DNA of 64,000 nt from Puniceicoccaceae bacterium (GCA_002729725.1 PBYS01000117.1:1-64000); one strand, 5' to 3'; counted from the first letter of the stretch, positions 38,846 through 48,868 are shown. Notes: generated from the sequence alone by a model not told the origin. A program made the numbers and translations.

Positions 38846-41800
38846 ATGGCTAGTCAGAATCCAGCGACAGAGCAAAAACTCGAAGGGGGCGCTTATGAGG
38901 TGATTCGTAATCGCCTGACGACTCAAAGCAGTGCGCTCTTGGAGCGCGTGCAGCAGCTTGATGCGGAGCGTAAATCCGTGTTCGGTGCGGTGGACACTCA
39001 CTTGCTGGCGACCGATCGAATACAGACGGGGAACAATTGCATCCCGCGCGGCATGATTGCATTGCCGGGAGGGCGTTTTATTTTCGGCTACAATGTGCAC
39101 ATGGGCCTGAAGTCGCAGGTGGAGGTGACGGATGTTTTTGCCAAGTTTCGCTACGATGCCTCGGATCACTCTTTTCATGAGGAGCCGCTGGTGGCACTCG
39201 AGTCCAGTGAGTTTGAGGCGGACTTTCAGTACCTTTATAAATATTATAAAAATACTTTCTTTGCGAAGTTTATGATCGTCGGCCCACACCTGTTGATGGT
39301 GTTTCAGATTAGTGACGATCTGCGTGATGTTAAGGTATTCAAATGGCTGATACAGGGCGATACTTTAAGTTACCTCGGTAATCGCTTCGAGCACGAGTAT
39401 GTGTTTCCCGATCAACACTCGTTTAAATGGACGCGGGCGCATCGCGACCTACACCGTACGGGCAGCTTTCCGCACGTCTCGATCGATGATCGCTTGTTTG
39501 TAGAAACCATCGGAGGCGATCTAACGATTAAGGTTGAAGACAATACCGACAGTGGGGAGGGGATTTATTCCGAGCCTGTTGAGAATCCTGATCAAACGCT
39601 GGACGATGCTGACATTCACTATGCATGTGTGGGCAGCCTGATTTTTCTTCGCATTACGCCCTACCAGGAGAAGCAGACGCGCTATTTCATTTATAACGAA
39701 AAGGTGAAAGAAGTGAAGCGCGTGGATTCGGTGGCACACTCCTGTGTGATGTTGCCCGAAGATCACGGGGTGATTTTTGCGGACGGGTATTACCTTCACA
39801 ATGGCGATTTTAAGCGCTTCAGTCATGCCACCGGCGAGATGACCTTTGAGCGCGTGTTGAAAGCACCTAATGGAGAGGATTTTCTCTATGTGTTTTACCA
39901 GCAAAGTGAGGGCCTGTATCAATTGCTCTCCTATAATCTCATTGCTCAAAAAGTTGAGAGTCCGATCGAAGCACACGGCTACAGTACATTTGAGGATGGC
40001 TCGCTGATCTATTTTAAAGCACATGAGGAGCCGCAAAAGCACCACACCTTGCAAATCTGGCAGACTCCGTATGCGACGGAAGAGCTGACTGTCGACGCGA
40101 GTAGCGATAATTATTTATTTAAGATTGGTAACGCCAGCATTGTGCGCTGCATCGCAGAGTGTCACAGCATCTATAATTTGTTGCAGCGCGAAGATGCCTA
40201 CGAGGGGCTCTACCTAGATCTGGTGAAGACCTGTGTGGCCACCATTGATAGCTACTTCTGGCTCGGCTCTGAGGATGCGTTTAATCTCAAAGATACACTG
40301 TCTCAGATTCGTGATACCGGCCAGGCCGCCATTGCGGAATTTGAGAAAGTGCAGCGCATTCGCAAGTCGACCTTGAAGCAGACTCAGCTGGTGCAAACAC
40401 AGGCGCGCAAACTCTTTACCGAGCTTGCGGGCGCGCAGCCGGAAGATGTGCGCGTTTTTGTCGATTATTTGGCTCATCTGCGTCGATTGCGGGGCGAAGT
40501 GATTGGCCTACGGGATCTAAAATACGTCGATATCGCACTGTGTGATGAGCTGGAAGAGGGCGTCGCCACTCAAATGGATTCGCTTGCGCAAGCGACCGTT
40601 GAGTTCCTGCTGCAACCACAGGCGCTGACTCCTTACCACCAGCAATTGCAGCAAGTGGAGAGCGCGATGCCGGAGATCAAAACCGCCGCCATGGCGAAGG
40701 ATCTGCTGGGCGAGCTCGATGGCACCGGTGAGCAACTCGAAATGCTGATCGAAATGGTCTCGAACCTTAAGATCGAAGATGCCACCGAGACCACGCGCAT
40801 CATCGACACCATTTCAGATATTTTTACCGAGCTCAATCGACTCAAGGCCGAGGTGAAACGCTCGCGCCAGGAGCTGATGCGCAAGGAGGGCTCGGCGCAA
40901 TTTCAAGCGCAGATCAAGTTACTGGAGCAATCAGTCGCCAACTATCTGGACATCGCCGATGAGCCCGAGCGCTGTGATGAGTTCTTGACCAAGGCGGTCG
41001 TGCAGCTGGAAGAGCTAGAGGGTAAATACGCGGAGTTTGATGAGTTTATCGAGCTCTTGGCCGACAAGCGGGCGGAACTTTACAATACCTTCGAGTCGAA
41101 GAAGGCGAGTTTGCAGGAGGCGCGCAATCGCCGCGTGAGCAAGCTGGTACAATCTGCAGAGCGCATTTTAAAAGGCATCGAAAATCGCGCCAAAGCTCTC
41201 AAAGAAATCAATGATATTAGCGGGTATTTTGCTTCTGACCTGATGGTCGACAAAGTCCGCGATCTAGTCGAAGAGCTCAAAGCATTAGGAGAGGGCATGA
41301 AGGGCGACGAGTTGCTGACGCGGCTTAAAACCATTCAGGGCGATGCGGTGCGGCAGCTCAAAGATAAACAAGAGCTCTTCGTCGATGGAGAAAACCTCAT
41401 TAAGTTCGGGCGTCACGCTTTTACTGTGAATACGCAGACACTCGAATTGACATCAGTCTTGCGTGAGGGGGCGCTGTATACCCATCTCTCGGGCACTCAG
41501 TTTTACGAGAAGATGCAGGATGCCGAATTGCTGGAGACTCAGCCAGCGTGGCAGATGCATGGCTGCTCGGAGAACGATCAAGTGTATCGTGCCGAGTATT
41601 TGGCCTACAAATATTTGGAGGCGCTGGGGGTCGAGGACTATTTACAACTCAGTGAGGAGGCGCGTCTGGAATCGGTGCGCGATTTTATGGCGCCCCGTTA
41701 TCAAGAGTCCTATACTAAGGGTGTGCACGACTTTGATGCCTGCGCGATTCTCAATCAGCTGGCGCAAACACATTCTAATATTGGTTTACTGCGCTACAAC

Positions 41801-43981
41801 CCTGCCGTCCGCGCTTGCGCCTTAGTTTTTTGGCACAGCCAAGCTGGGCAGAGCTTGACTAACCATCTACGCGAGCGGATCGATGCTTTCGGCCAGATGC
41901 TGCGCCTCTTTCCGAATCATCATACGCAGAAAAATTACATCGATGAGCTTAGAGAGGCCATTGCTCGCTTTGCCCAGGAGAGTGCATTTTTTGAATCGAT
42001 CGAGTACGCCACTGCTGCGGAGTATCTGTTTTATGAAATCGTCCAGGATGCCGATCTTTATTGCACTAAAGAGGCCGCCGATTTGATCGATCGTTTTAAG
42101 CGAGAGCTTTCCACTAAGCGCTTTGAGGAAGCCTATCAAGGTGCGGTGCAGCAAGTCAGCGGCGATGTACTGAGCGAGTATCGTGTGATTCATGATTGGT
42201 TGGAGGGCTATGCTGTCACACATCAGCTAGATGCGGACTTGCGGGTATTCCTGCCCGAGGCAGCCGCACATTTACTGCGCGGTGGTCTCGAGCGTCGTAA
42301 AATTCTCAACGTGCCGATCAAAAATACCGTTGCTGGCCTCAAGGGGGACCACCGCATCATCGCCGATGGGGGGGCTTATCACTTTAATTACCTCGAGTTT
42401 ATGCAACGCATGCGAAAGTTCGAGGCTCAGGATCAAGCCCTTTATTTTCGCTACGAGTCTCGCAAGAAGGAACTTCTAGAACAACAAGAGGCCGAGCTGC
42501 GCCTCAACGAGTTTAAGCCGCAAGTCTTGAGCGCCTTCGTGCGCAATCGCTTGCTGGATGAAGTCTACCTTCCCTTGATCGGTGAGAACTTTGCCAAGCA
42601 AATCGGTAGTGCCGGTGAGGATACACGCACCGACCGCATGGGCTTGCTTTTGTTGATCTCGCCGCCGGGCTATGGTAAGACAACCTTGATGGAGTATGTG
42701 GCTAATCGCCTGGGGATCACCTTTGTCAAAGTCAATGGTCCCTCGCTCGGGCACGACGTCACTTCGCTTGATCCCTCACAATGCCCCAACTTGGCAGCTC
42801 GGCAGGAAGTAGAAAAAATTAACTTAGCCTTCGAGATGGGGGATAATGTGTTGATCTATCTAGATGATATTCAGCACACCAATCCCGAGCTCTTGCAAAA
42901 GTTTATCTCCCTCTGTGATGGCACCCGCCGTATTGAGGGCGTGTATAAGGGGAAGTCGCGCACATACGATTTCCGCGGACGCAAAGTTGCGGTGGTGATG
43001 GCCGGCAATCCATACACCGAGGCCGGGGGCAAATTTCAGATTCCCGACATGTTGGCGAATCGCGCCGACACTTATAACCTTGGTGATATCATTGGTGAAA
43101 ACAGCCAGCACTTTGAGGCCTCCTATATTGAGAATTCCCTAACCTCGAATCGCACCTTGGGCATACTTGCTGGCAAGGATCGCAAGGATGTGTATGCCGT
43201 GATGCAAATTGCGGAGACCGATCAGCGTGAAGGCGTAAGCTTCGTTTCTTCCTACTCGATGGAGGAGATCAACGACATGGTCGCTGTGATGAAGATGATG
43301 ATGCGGGTGCGTGATACCATCTTGCGGGTCAATCTAGAGTATGTGCGCTCCGCTGCGCAGGCAGATGATTATCGCACCGAACCATCCTTTAAACTGCAAG
43401 GCTCGTATCGTAATATGAATCGGATCGCGGAGAAGCTCTTGCCTATCATGTCGGACGCTGAAGTTGAGCAGATCATCGTTGATCACTACACCGGCGAGGC
43501 ACAGACACTCACCGATGGGGCCGAAGCCAATCTGCTTAAGTTCAAAGAGATTGAAGGCAAGCTCAGCGAGGCAGAACAGGCACGCTGGGATGAAATTAAG
43601 AAACGTTTCAATCGAAAGAAATTGCTCGGTGGCAGCGAAGGCGACCCCATCAATCGGGTGGTGGCTCAATTGTCAGACTTCAAGGAAGGGCTGGATGGGA
43701 TTGGACAAGCCTTGGCAGCTGGCCGTAGCGATGCTGAAAATGGCATCGGTGGTGCGATACGTGAACTGGTGAATGTGGTACAAGATCAGGGGGCCCTTTC
43801 GCTCGATCGTGCCAGTGCGCATCAAACAGACATAGAACTCTCTTCATCTCATGCCCATCTACAAGAAGTTGCCTTCAGTTTGGATGAGTCGTCGCTCACG
43901 ATTTTAAATACGCTGATCACATCGATCGACTCTTTGCTCAGTCGCATTAGCGTGAATCACAATGATGGGTCTTCGCAGTAA
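38846..43981 (+). CDS. Giant AAA ATPase (DUF3686-type, annotated as DNA-repair ATPase)
   Basis: This 1711-residue soluble protein has a beta-rich N-terminal region (to about 480) with repeated blade-like segments, then long coiled coils (about 490-900). A second domain follows before a C-terminal AAA module with Walker A ISPPGYGKTTLMEYVANRLG (about residues 1270-1290) and Walker B VLIYLDDIQH (about 1334-1343). A tail of about 300 residues ends in helices. Such proteins carry DUF3686 and are commonly labelled DNA-repair ATPases, with weak functional proof. It follows the flotillin gene after 97 nt on the same strand, which suggests membrane-domain remodelling or stress. The family label is from memory. 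Confidence 0.75.
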   Translation: MASQNPATEQKLEGGAYEVIRNRLTTQSSALLERVQQLDAERKSVFGAVDTHLLATDRIQTGNNCIPRGMIALPGGRFIFGYNVHMGLKSQVEVTDVFAKFRYDASDHSFHEEPLVALESSEFEADFQYLYKYYKNTFFAKFMIVGPHLLMVFQISDDLRDVKVFKWLIQGDTLSYLGNRFEHEYVFPDQHSFKWTRAHRDLHRTGSFPHVSIDDRLFVETIGGDLTIKVEDNTDSGEGIYSEPVENPDQTLDDADIHYACVGSLIFLRITPYQEKQTRYFIYNEKVKEVKRVDSVAHSCVMLPEDHGVIFADGYYLHNGDFKRFSHATGEMTFERVLKAPNGEDFLYVFYQQSEGLYQLLSYNLIAQKVESPIEAHGYSTFEDGSLIYFKAHEEPQKHHTLQIWQTPYATEELTVDASSDNYLFKIGNASIVRCIAECHSIYNLLQREDAYEGLYLDLVKTCVATIDSYFWLGSEDAFNLKDTLSQIRDTGQAAIAEFEKVQRIRKSTLKQTQLVQTQARKLFTELAGAQPEDVRVFVDYLAHLRRLRGEVIGLRDLKYVDIALCDELEEGVATQMDSLAQATVEFLLQPQALTPYHQQLQQVESAMPEIKTAAMAKDLLGELDGTGEQLEMLIEMVSNLKIEDATETTRIIDTISDIFTELNRLKAEVKRSRQELMRKEGSAQFQAQIKLLEQSVANYLDIADEPERCDEFLTKAVVQLEELEGKYAEFDEFIELLADKRAELYNTFESKKASLQEARNRRVSKLVQSAERILKGIENRAKALKEINDISGYFASDLMVDKVRDLVEELKALGEGMKGDELLTRLKTIQGDAVRQLKDKQELFVDGENLIKFGRHAFTVNTQTLELTSVLREGALYTHLSGTQFYEKMQDAELLETQPAWQMHGCSENDQVYRAEYLAYKYLEALGVEDYLQLSEEARLESVRDFMAPRYQESYTKGVHDFDACAILNQLAQTHSNIGLLRYNPAVRACALVFWHSQAGQSLTNHLRERIDAFGQMLRLFPNHHTQKNYIDELREAIARFAQESAFFESIEYATAAEYLFYEIVQDADLYCTKEAADLIDRFKRELSTKRFEEAYQGAVQQVSGDVLSEYRVIHDWLEGYAVTHQLDADLRVFLPEAAAHLLRGGLERRKILNVPIKNTVAGLKGDHRIIADGGAYHFNYLEFMQRMRKFEAQDQALYFRYESRKKELLEQQEAELRLNEFKPQVLSAFVRNRLLDEVYLPLIGENFAKQIGSAGEDTRTDRMGLLLLISPPGYGKTTLMEYVANRLGITFVKVNGPSLGHDVTSLDPSQCPNLAARQEVEKINLAFEMGDNVLIYLDDIQHTNPELLQKFISLCDGTRRIEGVYKGKSRTYDFRGRKVAVVMAGNPYTEAGGKFQIPDMLANRADTYNLGDIIGENSQHFEASYIENSLTSNRTLGILAGKDRKDVYAVMQIAETDQREGVSFVSSYSMEEINDMVAVMKMMMRVRDTILRVNLEYVRSAAQADDYRTEPSFKLQGSYRNMNRIAEKLLPIMSDAEVEQIIVDHYTGEAQTLTDGAEANLLKFKEIEGKLSEAEQARWDEIKKRFNRKKLLGGSEGDPINRVVAQLSDFKEGLDGIGQALAAGRSDAENGIGGAIRELVNVVQDQGALSLDRASAHQTDIELSSSHAHLQEVAFSLDESSLTILNTLITSIDSLLSRISVNHNDGSSQ

Positions 43982-44067
43982 AGTTCTTCGGAGACGAAGA
44001 CATGAATCTTAAAGATTAATAAAGCGCGTGACGAGAGAGTATTCTCAACTTACTTAACTCAATTATT

Positions 44068-44096
44068 GGACGAAGTTTGTTCGTCTAAATCTTTTT
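44068..44096 (+). terminator. Weak terminator after the ATPase gene
   Basis: GACGAA (44069-44074) pairs with TTCGTC (44080-44085) around a five-base loop. A CTTTTT run follows six bases later. The stem is short, so termination is likely partial. Confidence 0.4.
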
Positions 44097-44141
44097 GAGA
44101 GGAGTTTTGTGTCAAAGCAGTGTCAGTAACATTGGCGTGAT

Positions 44142-44618
44142 ATGAAAACTACCACACTTTGTGCATTCGGCTCCGTAATTCTAATGCAAGCAGCATCAGC
44201 CTCACTCGTGGGCTCTTGGGCTTTTGATGGTGATTCTTTTATTTATAATGGAAATGGTATTGGGATCAGTAGCGATTATGCAGGAACCATCGCTGCTTCG
44301 GAGTGGAATCGTATTACCATTACATTCGATGACTCGCAATTGTCGTATTATATAAATGGTTCTTTGGTGAACCAGGTGAGCAGCACTGCGGATCGGTTTA
44401 ATGTCGGTAGCTCATTACTCATACTCGTGGATAATGGTGCTGAGACTAGTGAGGCATTGCTCAATAATTTAGCTTTCTGGGATCACACTTTGAGCGAGGT
44501 TGAAGTATCTGGTTTCGGTGGAGCCAGTGCGGGCGCGATTGTTCCAGAGCCTTCTGTTTATGCGATGTTGATCGGGCTGGCTGCCTTGGGGGTTAGCATG
44601 ATCCGCCGCCGTTCTTAA
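44142..44618 (+). CDS. PEP-CTERM protein with a shortened LamG-like domain
   Basis: This 158-residue exported protein has a signal peptide and a concanavalin/LamG-like segment (GIGISSDYAGTIAASEWNRI, SYYINGSLVNQV). The C-terminal sorting signal VPEPSVYAMLIGLAALGVSM ends in RRRS, the PEP-CTERM tripartite signal. PEP-CTERM tails are processed by exosortase; no exosortase gene is in the window. Related LamG proteins have about 80-90 extra residues between the start SLVGSWAFDGDS and the FIYNGNGIGIS part, so an in-frame deletion at DGDS is likely. A terminator follows. Confidence 0.75.
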   Translation: MKTTTLCAFGSVILMQAASASLVGSWAFDGDSFIYNGNGIGISSDYAGTIAASEWNRITITFDDSQLSYYINGSLVNQVSSTADRFNVGSSLLILVDNGAETSEALLNNLAFWDHTLSEVEVSGFGGASAGAIVPEPSVYAMLIGLAALGVSMIRRRS

Positions 44619-44636
44619 GGAATTATATATAATATT

Positions 44637-44664
44637 CGGGCAGCTTTGATTTGCCCGATTTTTT
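44637..44664 (+). terminator. Rho-independent terminator after the PEP-CTERM gene
   Basis: CGGGCA (44637-44642) pairs with TGCCCG (44652-44657), followed by A and six T. It lies 18 nt after the stop and before the start of the next gene. Confidence 0.8.
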
Positions 44665-44698
44665 AATTTTACCGCGATGGCCTTTGGGCCTTTTCACC

Positions 44699-46735
44699 AT
44701 GAAATCATTTATTCGTCGTGCATTTGCACACTCATCACTGGCCTTGGTAGCTTTGTTGCCTGCCTCAATCTTTGCGGCGGAGCCTGTGGGGCTTTGGGAA
44801 TTTGAAGATCCATCTGATCTCGGCGCAGCCAGTATCGGAAGCCCATTGCTACTGAACGGCACGGTGACTGCATCTGTGGATGTGCCGGGTGCCGCGGATG
44901 TTGCGCGAACTGCCTATTTGACAGTGACGAACCCTATCGGAGCGAATGGAGATGAGGCCGCGACTCGAAGCAATCAGTTCACCATTGTGATTGATATGAT
45001 GGTGCCTGATTTTACCGACGGTGGTGCGGACAATGGTAACTTCACCGGAATTCTAGAATTTAATAGTGGGGGAGATGGTGATTATTTTATCCGTAAGCAG
45101 ACGGGGAATACGGAACTTGGTGTCGCAGCAATTAATTACACCGGTAGTAGTGGCACATTTTTGAGTAATACATGGTATCGTTTCGTCTATGCGGTCGATA
45201 ACGGCGGAGTGGGCCGCAGTGTCTATTTGAATGGTGTTAAAATTGGTGATAACAATAGTAACAACACTCTCGATTATGACCGCGCTTCGATTGCATCCAC
45301 ATTTGGAATCTTTCAGGATAATACGACTGCTGAACAGTCACGGGTGATCGTCAGTAATATCGCGCTGTATGATGAGCGCTTGAGTGATCAGGAAATCGCT
45401 GATAACAATGCAGCCTTCACTGCATGGTCGGGGGATACCAGTGGTTTGGACATTAATGGCAGCCAGTTTAGTATCGCATCCATGAGCGAACCAGTTGGCC
45501 CAGTGACGGCAAACTTCGCCCTGAACCAATACACGCTGACGGTCGTTTCCGCTCACGGTTCTCCGGTACCAGCAGTTGGCGAGCACCTCTATAGCCATGG
45601 CGCGGAAGTCGACGCATCTGTCGAGCCTGTCAGCCAAGGGAAAACACGTAATATCATCACGGGCTGGTCGACGACGGGCGCGAATAGTGCCAGCGGCTAC
45701 GAATCATCCGTCAATCTGGAACTGACCGGTGATACGACCCTCACCTGGAATTGGGAAACACAAGTATTACTGGAAATCGACAGTGGTGCTGAAGCTAAGC
45801 TCAAGCCCATGGATGCCGGCAAGTGGTATCCAATCAACACTACAGTTCATATCGAGAGTGTGCCTGGACCGTTTTTCACCTTCGTCGAATGGCGTGGTGA
45901 TCTCGGCGAGGCCGATGCGACTCAAGCAAGTCTCAGCCTATTGCTCGATCAGCCGCGCGCGCTCGTCGCTGACTTCTCGCCAGTCTTAGCTGCCAATGGC
46001 ACACCACACTGGTGGTTAGACAATCAAGGTCTGGTCTCTGATGGGAATTTTGATGCCGCTGAATCTTCCGATCCAGATGGTAATGGTCTGACCGCTGCTC
46101 AGGAGTTCGTCGCTGGACTGCCAGTCGGTGGACAGTTGAAAGTAGGCATGGACATTCCAAGCGTCGCTTCGCCGACCATCAACATCACTTGGGGCAGTCA
46201 ACTCGGCCGTCGTTATACCGTGAAGTCCGCTCCGGATTTGAGCACAACCTTTACTGCGATCGATGACGCTGTCGAAGGAGATGGCAACTTAATGGAAATT
46301 TCTGTCGCCGGTCCTGGCGCTGGTAATGATCAAGCCTTCTTCACGGTCGAAGTGGAGGCCTCTCCAGTGGCAACGAGTGCAGATGCCGACGCCGCGATAT
46401 CTTCTCCGGGCACCGCGCAGTTCAACTTCGCCCGGGCGATGGCACACATACCGGCGGGCTCATTCATTATGGGCGAGGATAGCGCTGGTATCGCCGACGT
46501 TCGTCCAGAGCATACTGTGCACCTCGATGCCTTCTATATGGATAAATTTGAGGTGTCCCGAGGTGAGTGGATCGCTGTCGCTACTTGGGCCAATGCCAAT
46601 GGATACGACTTGCCGACCGTTTTGCATGTTTACGACTTCGTGCCCTCCGATGACCACCCGGCTGTGCCGATCACCTGGTATGAAGCAGTGAAATGGTGTA
46701 ATGCGCGCAGTGAAATGGAAGGTCTCGTGCCATGA
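44699..46735 (+). CDS. Secreted LamG protein ending in a truncated sulfatase-modifying-factor domain
   Basis: The product is about 678 residues from ATG 44699. It has a signal peptide and a concanavalin/LamG domain (EPVGLWEFEDPSDLGAASIG to about residue 245). An InlB-like repeat region (LNQYTLTVVSAHGSPVPAVG) and a verrucomicrobial C-terminal unit (WGSQLGRRYTVKSAPDLSTT) follow. The start of an FGE-sulfatase domain is then seen: IPAGSFIMGEDSAGIADVRP, FYMDKFEVSRGEW, PVPITWYEAVKWCNARSEME. That domain normally needs about 250 residues; only about 95 remain, and the cysteine-bearing C-terminus is absent. An upstream in-frame start at 44651 would lie in the terminator and is rejected. Truncation at 46735 leaves the FGE domain inactive. 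Confidence 0.8.
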   Translation: MKSFIRRAFAHSSLALVALLPASIFAAEPVGLWEFEDPSDLGAASIGSPLLLNGTVTASVDVPGAADVARTAYLTVTNPIGANGDEAATRSNQFTIVIDMMVPDFTDGGADNGNFTGILEFNSGGDGDYFIRKQTGNTELGVAAINYTGSSGTFLSNTWYRFVYAVDNGGVGRSVYLNGVKIGDNNSNNTLDYDRASIASTFGIFQDNTTAEQSRVIVSNIALYDERLSDQEIADNNAAFTAWSGDTSGLDINGSQFSIASMSEPVGPVTANFALNQYTLTVVSAHGSPVPAVGEHLYSHGAEVDASVEPVSQGKTRNIITGWSTTGANSASGYESSVNLELTGDTTLTWNWETQVLLEIDSGAEAKLKPMDAGKWYPINTTVHIESVPGPFFTFVEWRGDLGEADATQASLSLLLDQPRALVADFSPVLAANGTPHWWLDNQGLVSDGNFDAAESSDPDGNGLTAAQEFVAGLPVGGQLKVGMDIPSVASPTINITWGSQLGRRYTVKSAPDLSTTFTAIDDAVEGDGNLMEISVAGPGAGNDQAFFTVEVEASPVATSADADAAISSPGTAQFNFARAMAHIPAGSFIMGEDSAGIADVRPEHTVHLDAFYMDKFEVSRGEWIAVATWANANGYDLPTVLHVYDFVPSDDHPAVPITWYEAVKWCNARSEMEGLVP

Positions 46736-46739
46736 TTCG

Positions 46740-47381
46740 TTATTTATACAGTATATCTACGGCTTGCCGCAATTGCCCGAGCATTGTGAGTGGCATGCTT
46801 TGCCGGATGTAATCGAAGGCAGCCTGCAATTACGATTCACCGCGAAAGGGCGACCGCTCGCCTCGGGTGACGCTATCATCTTGCCATGGGAGCGAAATGG
46901 TGTGCAAGTGAGCATCGTATGGAAAAACGGCACGAATGTTCGGCAGTTTTTCCCACCCTCCAAAGGCGGCATTCGTGTCGAATTGGATCAATTGCAGGCC
47001 GGCTCCGGTTCCTTTTTACGCACTGCAAAACGCTATATTGGGCTAGGGGTGCATCATATACTCATCGGCACAGATCACATTTTCTTTGTCTTCGGACTGC
47101 TCCTACTCGTATCCAGTCCTCGTAAATTGCTCTGGACGGTGACTTCTTTCACGCTCGCGCACAGTATCACATTAGGCCTGTCGATTTTTGAAATCCTCCG
47201 CTTTCCGTCATCGGTGGTAGAGACGCTGATCGCCCTCAGCATTGTGTTACTGGCCAAGGAGATCCTCATGGCGCAACGCGGCGAGCACGGACTCGCTTGG
47301 AAATACCCTTGGGCCATTGCCTTCATCTTCGGACTGGTGCATGGGCTCGGATTCGCCGGGGCTCTATCACTCTGCGAGTAG
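46740..47381 (+). pseudogene. HupE/UreJ-type membrane protein fragment
   Basis: Directly after the truncated FGE gene, another frame encodes EGSLQLRFTAKGRPLASGDA and WERNGVQVSIVWKNGT, then helices with VHHILIGTDHIFFVFGLLLL, SFTLAHSITLGLSIF and FGLVHGLGFAGAL, the signature of HupE/UreJ_2 proteins. It has no N-terminal signal or proper start of its own; the frame opens inside the FGE gene. It ends prematurely just after GFAGAL, where further helices are expected. It is a double-truncated remnant. Confidence 0.78.
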
Positions 47382-47473
47382 GCAGTGTGGGGCGCCTTTT
47401 CGGTTGCGCAGTCGTAGGTCTGTGAATCACAACGGACAACGACAGCCCGTGCAGTCAAGTCTTTCTGACTAGC

Positions 47474-48217
47474 TCAACTTTTTTTACTATTTTCTTTTTC
47501 GAAAGTGACGACTGGGATTTCTTCGCCTTGGGATTCGACAGCGGTGGTGAAGCCCAATTCACCGGAGAGGCTCCTGAGTGCTTCGTGAGCCAGCGCGCGT
47601 TCTTCTTCGGCACTTGGGACCTCTAGTGAGGGCATGCTATCCTGTGCCACACGTGCGCGACCAGCAGCTTTGGCCCGTGCGTCTTCGACCATGTGCTCCA
47701 GGCGGTTCATGGTCTCGCTGGCGCCTCCGATGTCGGCGGTCATACTGCTGGCCATTTCTGATAGGTCGGCTGTGGCTTCCTTCACTTTCAGTTCATTGAT
47801 CTTGGCTTGCAAAGATTCTATCTTCTTTTGCGCTTCTTTGACGCTGGCCTCGCGGTTGCGCGACATTTCCTGATAGGTTTTTTCGGCGGCTTCTAATTGG
47901 TCGCGATTAGTGGTGAGTTCGTTGCGCACTTCGCTGAGCTTGAGTGCTTGGCGACCAGCGAGTTCTTGATTACCGGCAGTAACGTTGGCTTTGATCTTGG
48001 TGAGCAGCTGCGCTTCTTGTTGCTCCTGGCTATTCACTTGAGTGATCAGTTTCTCAACCATCGCGGCATGCGCAGCCAATCCTTGATTGTAGCGTTGGAT
48101 CTGCTTTCGCAGATTCTCTTTTTCCGCTCCGAGGAGTGCCTCAGGGTTGGTTTTTTCTAATTCAGTGACGGCTGAGCCAAATAGACTTTTGAAGAAATGG
48201 AGTACGCGCTTAATCAT
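47474..48217 (-). CDS. PspA/IM30-family membrane-stress protein
   Basis: This 247-residue protein is mostly coiled-coil. It begins MIKRVLHFFKSLFGSAVTEL, an amphipathic N-terminal helix, then NPEALLGAEKENLRKQIQRY and an alternating Glu/Lys/Gln coiled coil to about residue 170. A short C-terminal helix ends the protein. It resembles PspA/IM30 effectors that bind damaged inner membrane. It is about 3.5 kb from the flotillin/ATPase module but on the opposite strand. Confidence 0.82.
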   Translation of the reverse strand: MIKRVLHFFKSLFGSAVTELEKTNPEALLGAEKENLRKQIQRYNQGLAAHAAMVEKLITQVNSQEQQEAQLLTKIKANVTAGNQELAGRQALKLSEVRNELTTNRDQLEAAEKTYQEMSRNREASVKEAQKKIESLQAKINELKVKEATADLSEMASSMTADIGGASETMNRLEHMVEDARAKAAGRARVAQDSMPSLEVPSAEEERALAHEALRSLSGELGFTTAVESQGEEIPVVTFEKENSKKS

Positions 48218-48304
48218 AGCTCAGTAAGATATCTGATCGCGAGCGATTTGCCTATTATAAACTTAAACCGATTTTCTCATTCCTGAGACCTCGATTCATG
48301 GGAC

Positions 48305-48868
48305 TTACTTCTTGGGCAGTATGACTCGGCGGCGGGGGATCACACGACGGCGGCTTTCTCCGCTGTTATTATTAGATGTGCTGGCATTTCTGATCGTTGG
48401 GGGCAGTGTGGGGGGCGTGGCTTTGGTATTTGGCTGGCTGACGGAGGAGACCACGGGGAGTGGGGCGTCGCTGACGCTCATGAGCGTCAAGCGCTCGGAG
48501 CGGCCGTTCATATTGACGGTGAGTGTGCGTGAGTCAGCGTCGTAGCCTCGCACGCTGATGCCACCGTCGGCTTGGTTTTCTTGAATCCAATAGCCCTTTT
48601 GCTCGCTTTTATTGAAGACACTAAACTGGTAATGCTGGTTCAGTTTGACCACGCCGCGAAATTCAATTTCCCGGCTGATCGGGCCGTTGGCCTGCACTAC
48701 AGGCTTGGGCGGTTCTGGCTTTTTCTCGCCGTATCCAGGTGGGAGAAAGGGGTTGCTACTTTCTAATGACTCCGCGTGGCTGCTTATGGCCAGCGTGAGT
48801 GCGAGGCTGAGCGTGAGTAGCCCACGGCCTGTCACTTGCTGTATGAAATTTGTGTGGAGCGGATTCAT
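48305..48868 (-). CDS. GspC-like protein of the type II secretion cluster
   Basis: This 187-residue exported protein has a signal or anchor segment (LLTLSLALTLAISSHA), a Pro-rich linker (PEPPKPVVQANGP), a small beta domain (SREIEFRGVVKLNQHYQFSV and RTLTVNMNGRSERLTLMSV) and a basic tail. The size and beta domain resemble the GspC homology region, which binds the secretin, but identity is uncertain. It lies 3 nt after gspD, ending the operon. Confidence 0.55.
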   Translation of the reverse strand: MNPLHTNFIQQVTGRGLLTLSLALTLAISSHAESLESSNPFLPPGYGEKKPEPPKPVVQANGPISREIEFRGVVKLNQHYQFSVFNKSEQKGYWIQENQADGGISVRGYDADSRTLTVNMNGRSERLTLMSVSDAPLPVVSSVSQPNTKATPPTLPPTIRNASTSNNNSGESRRRVIPRRRVILPKK

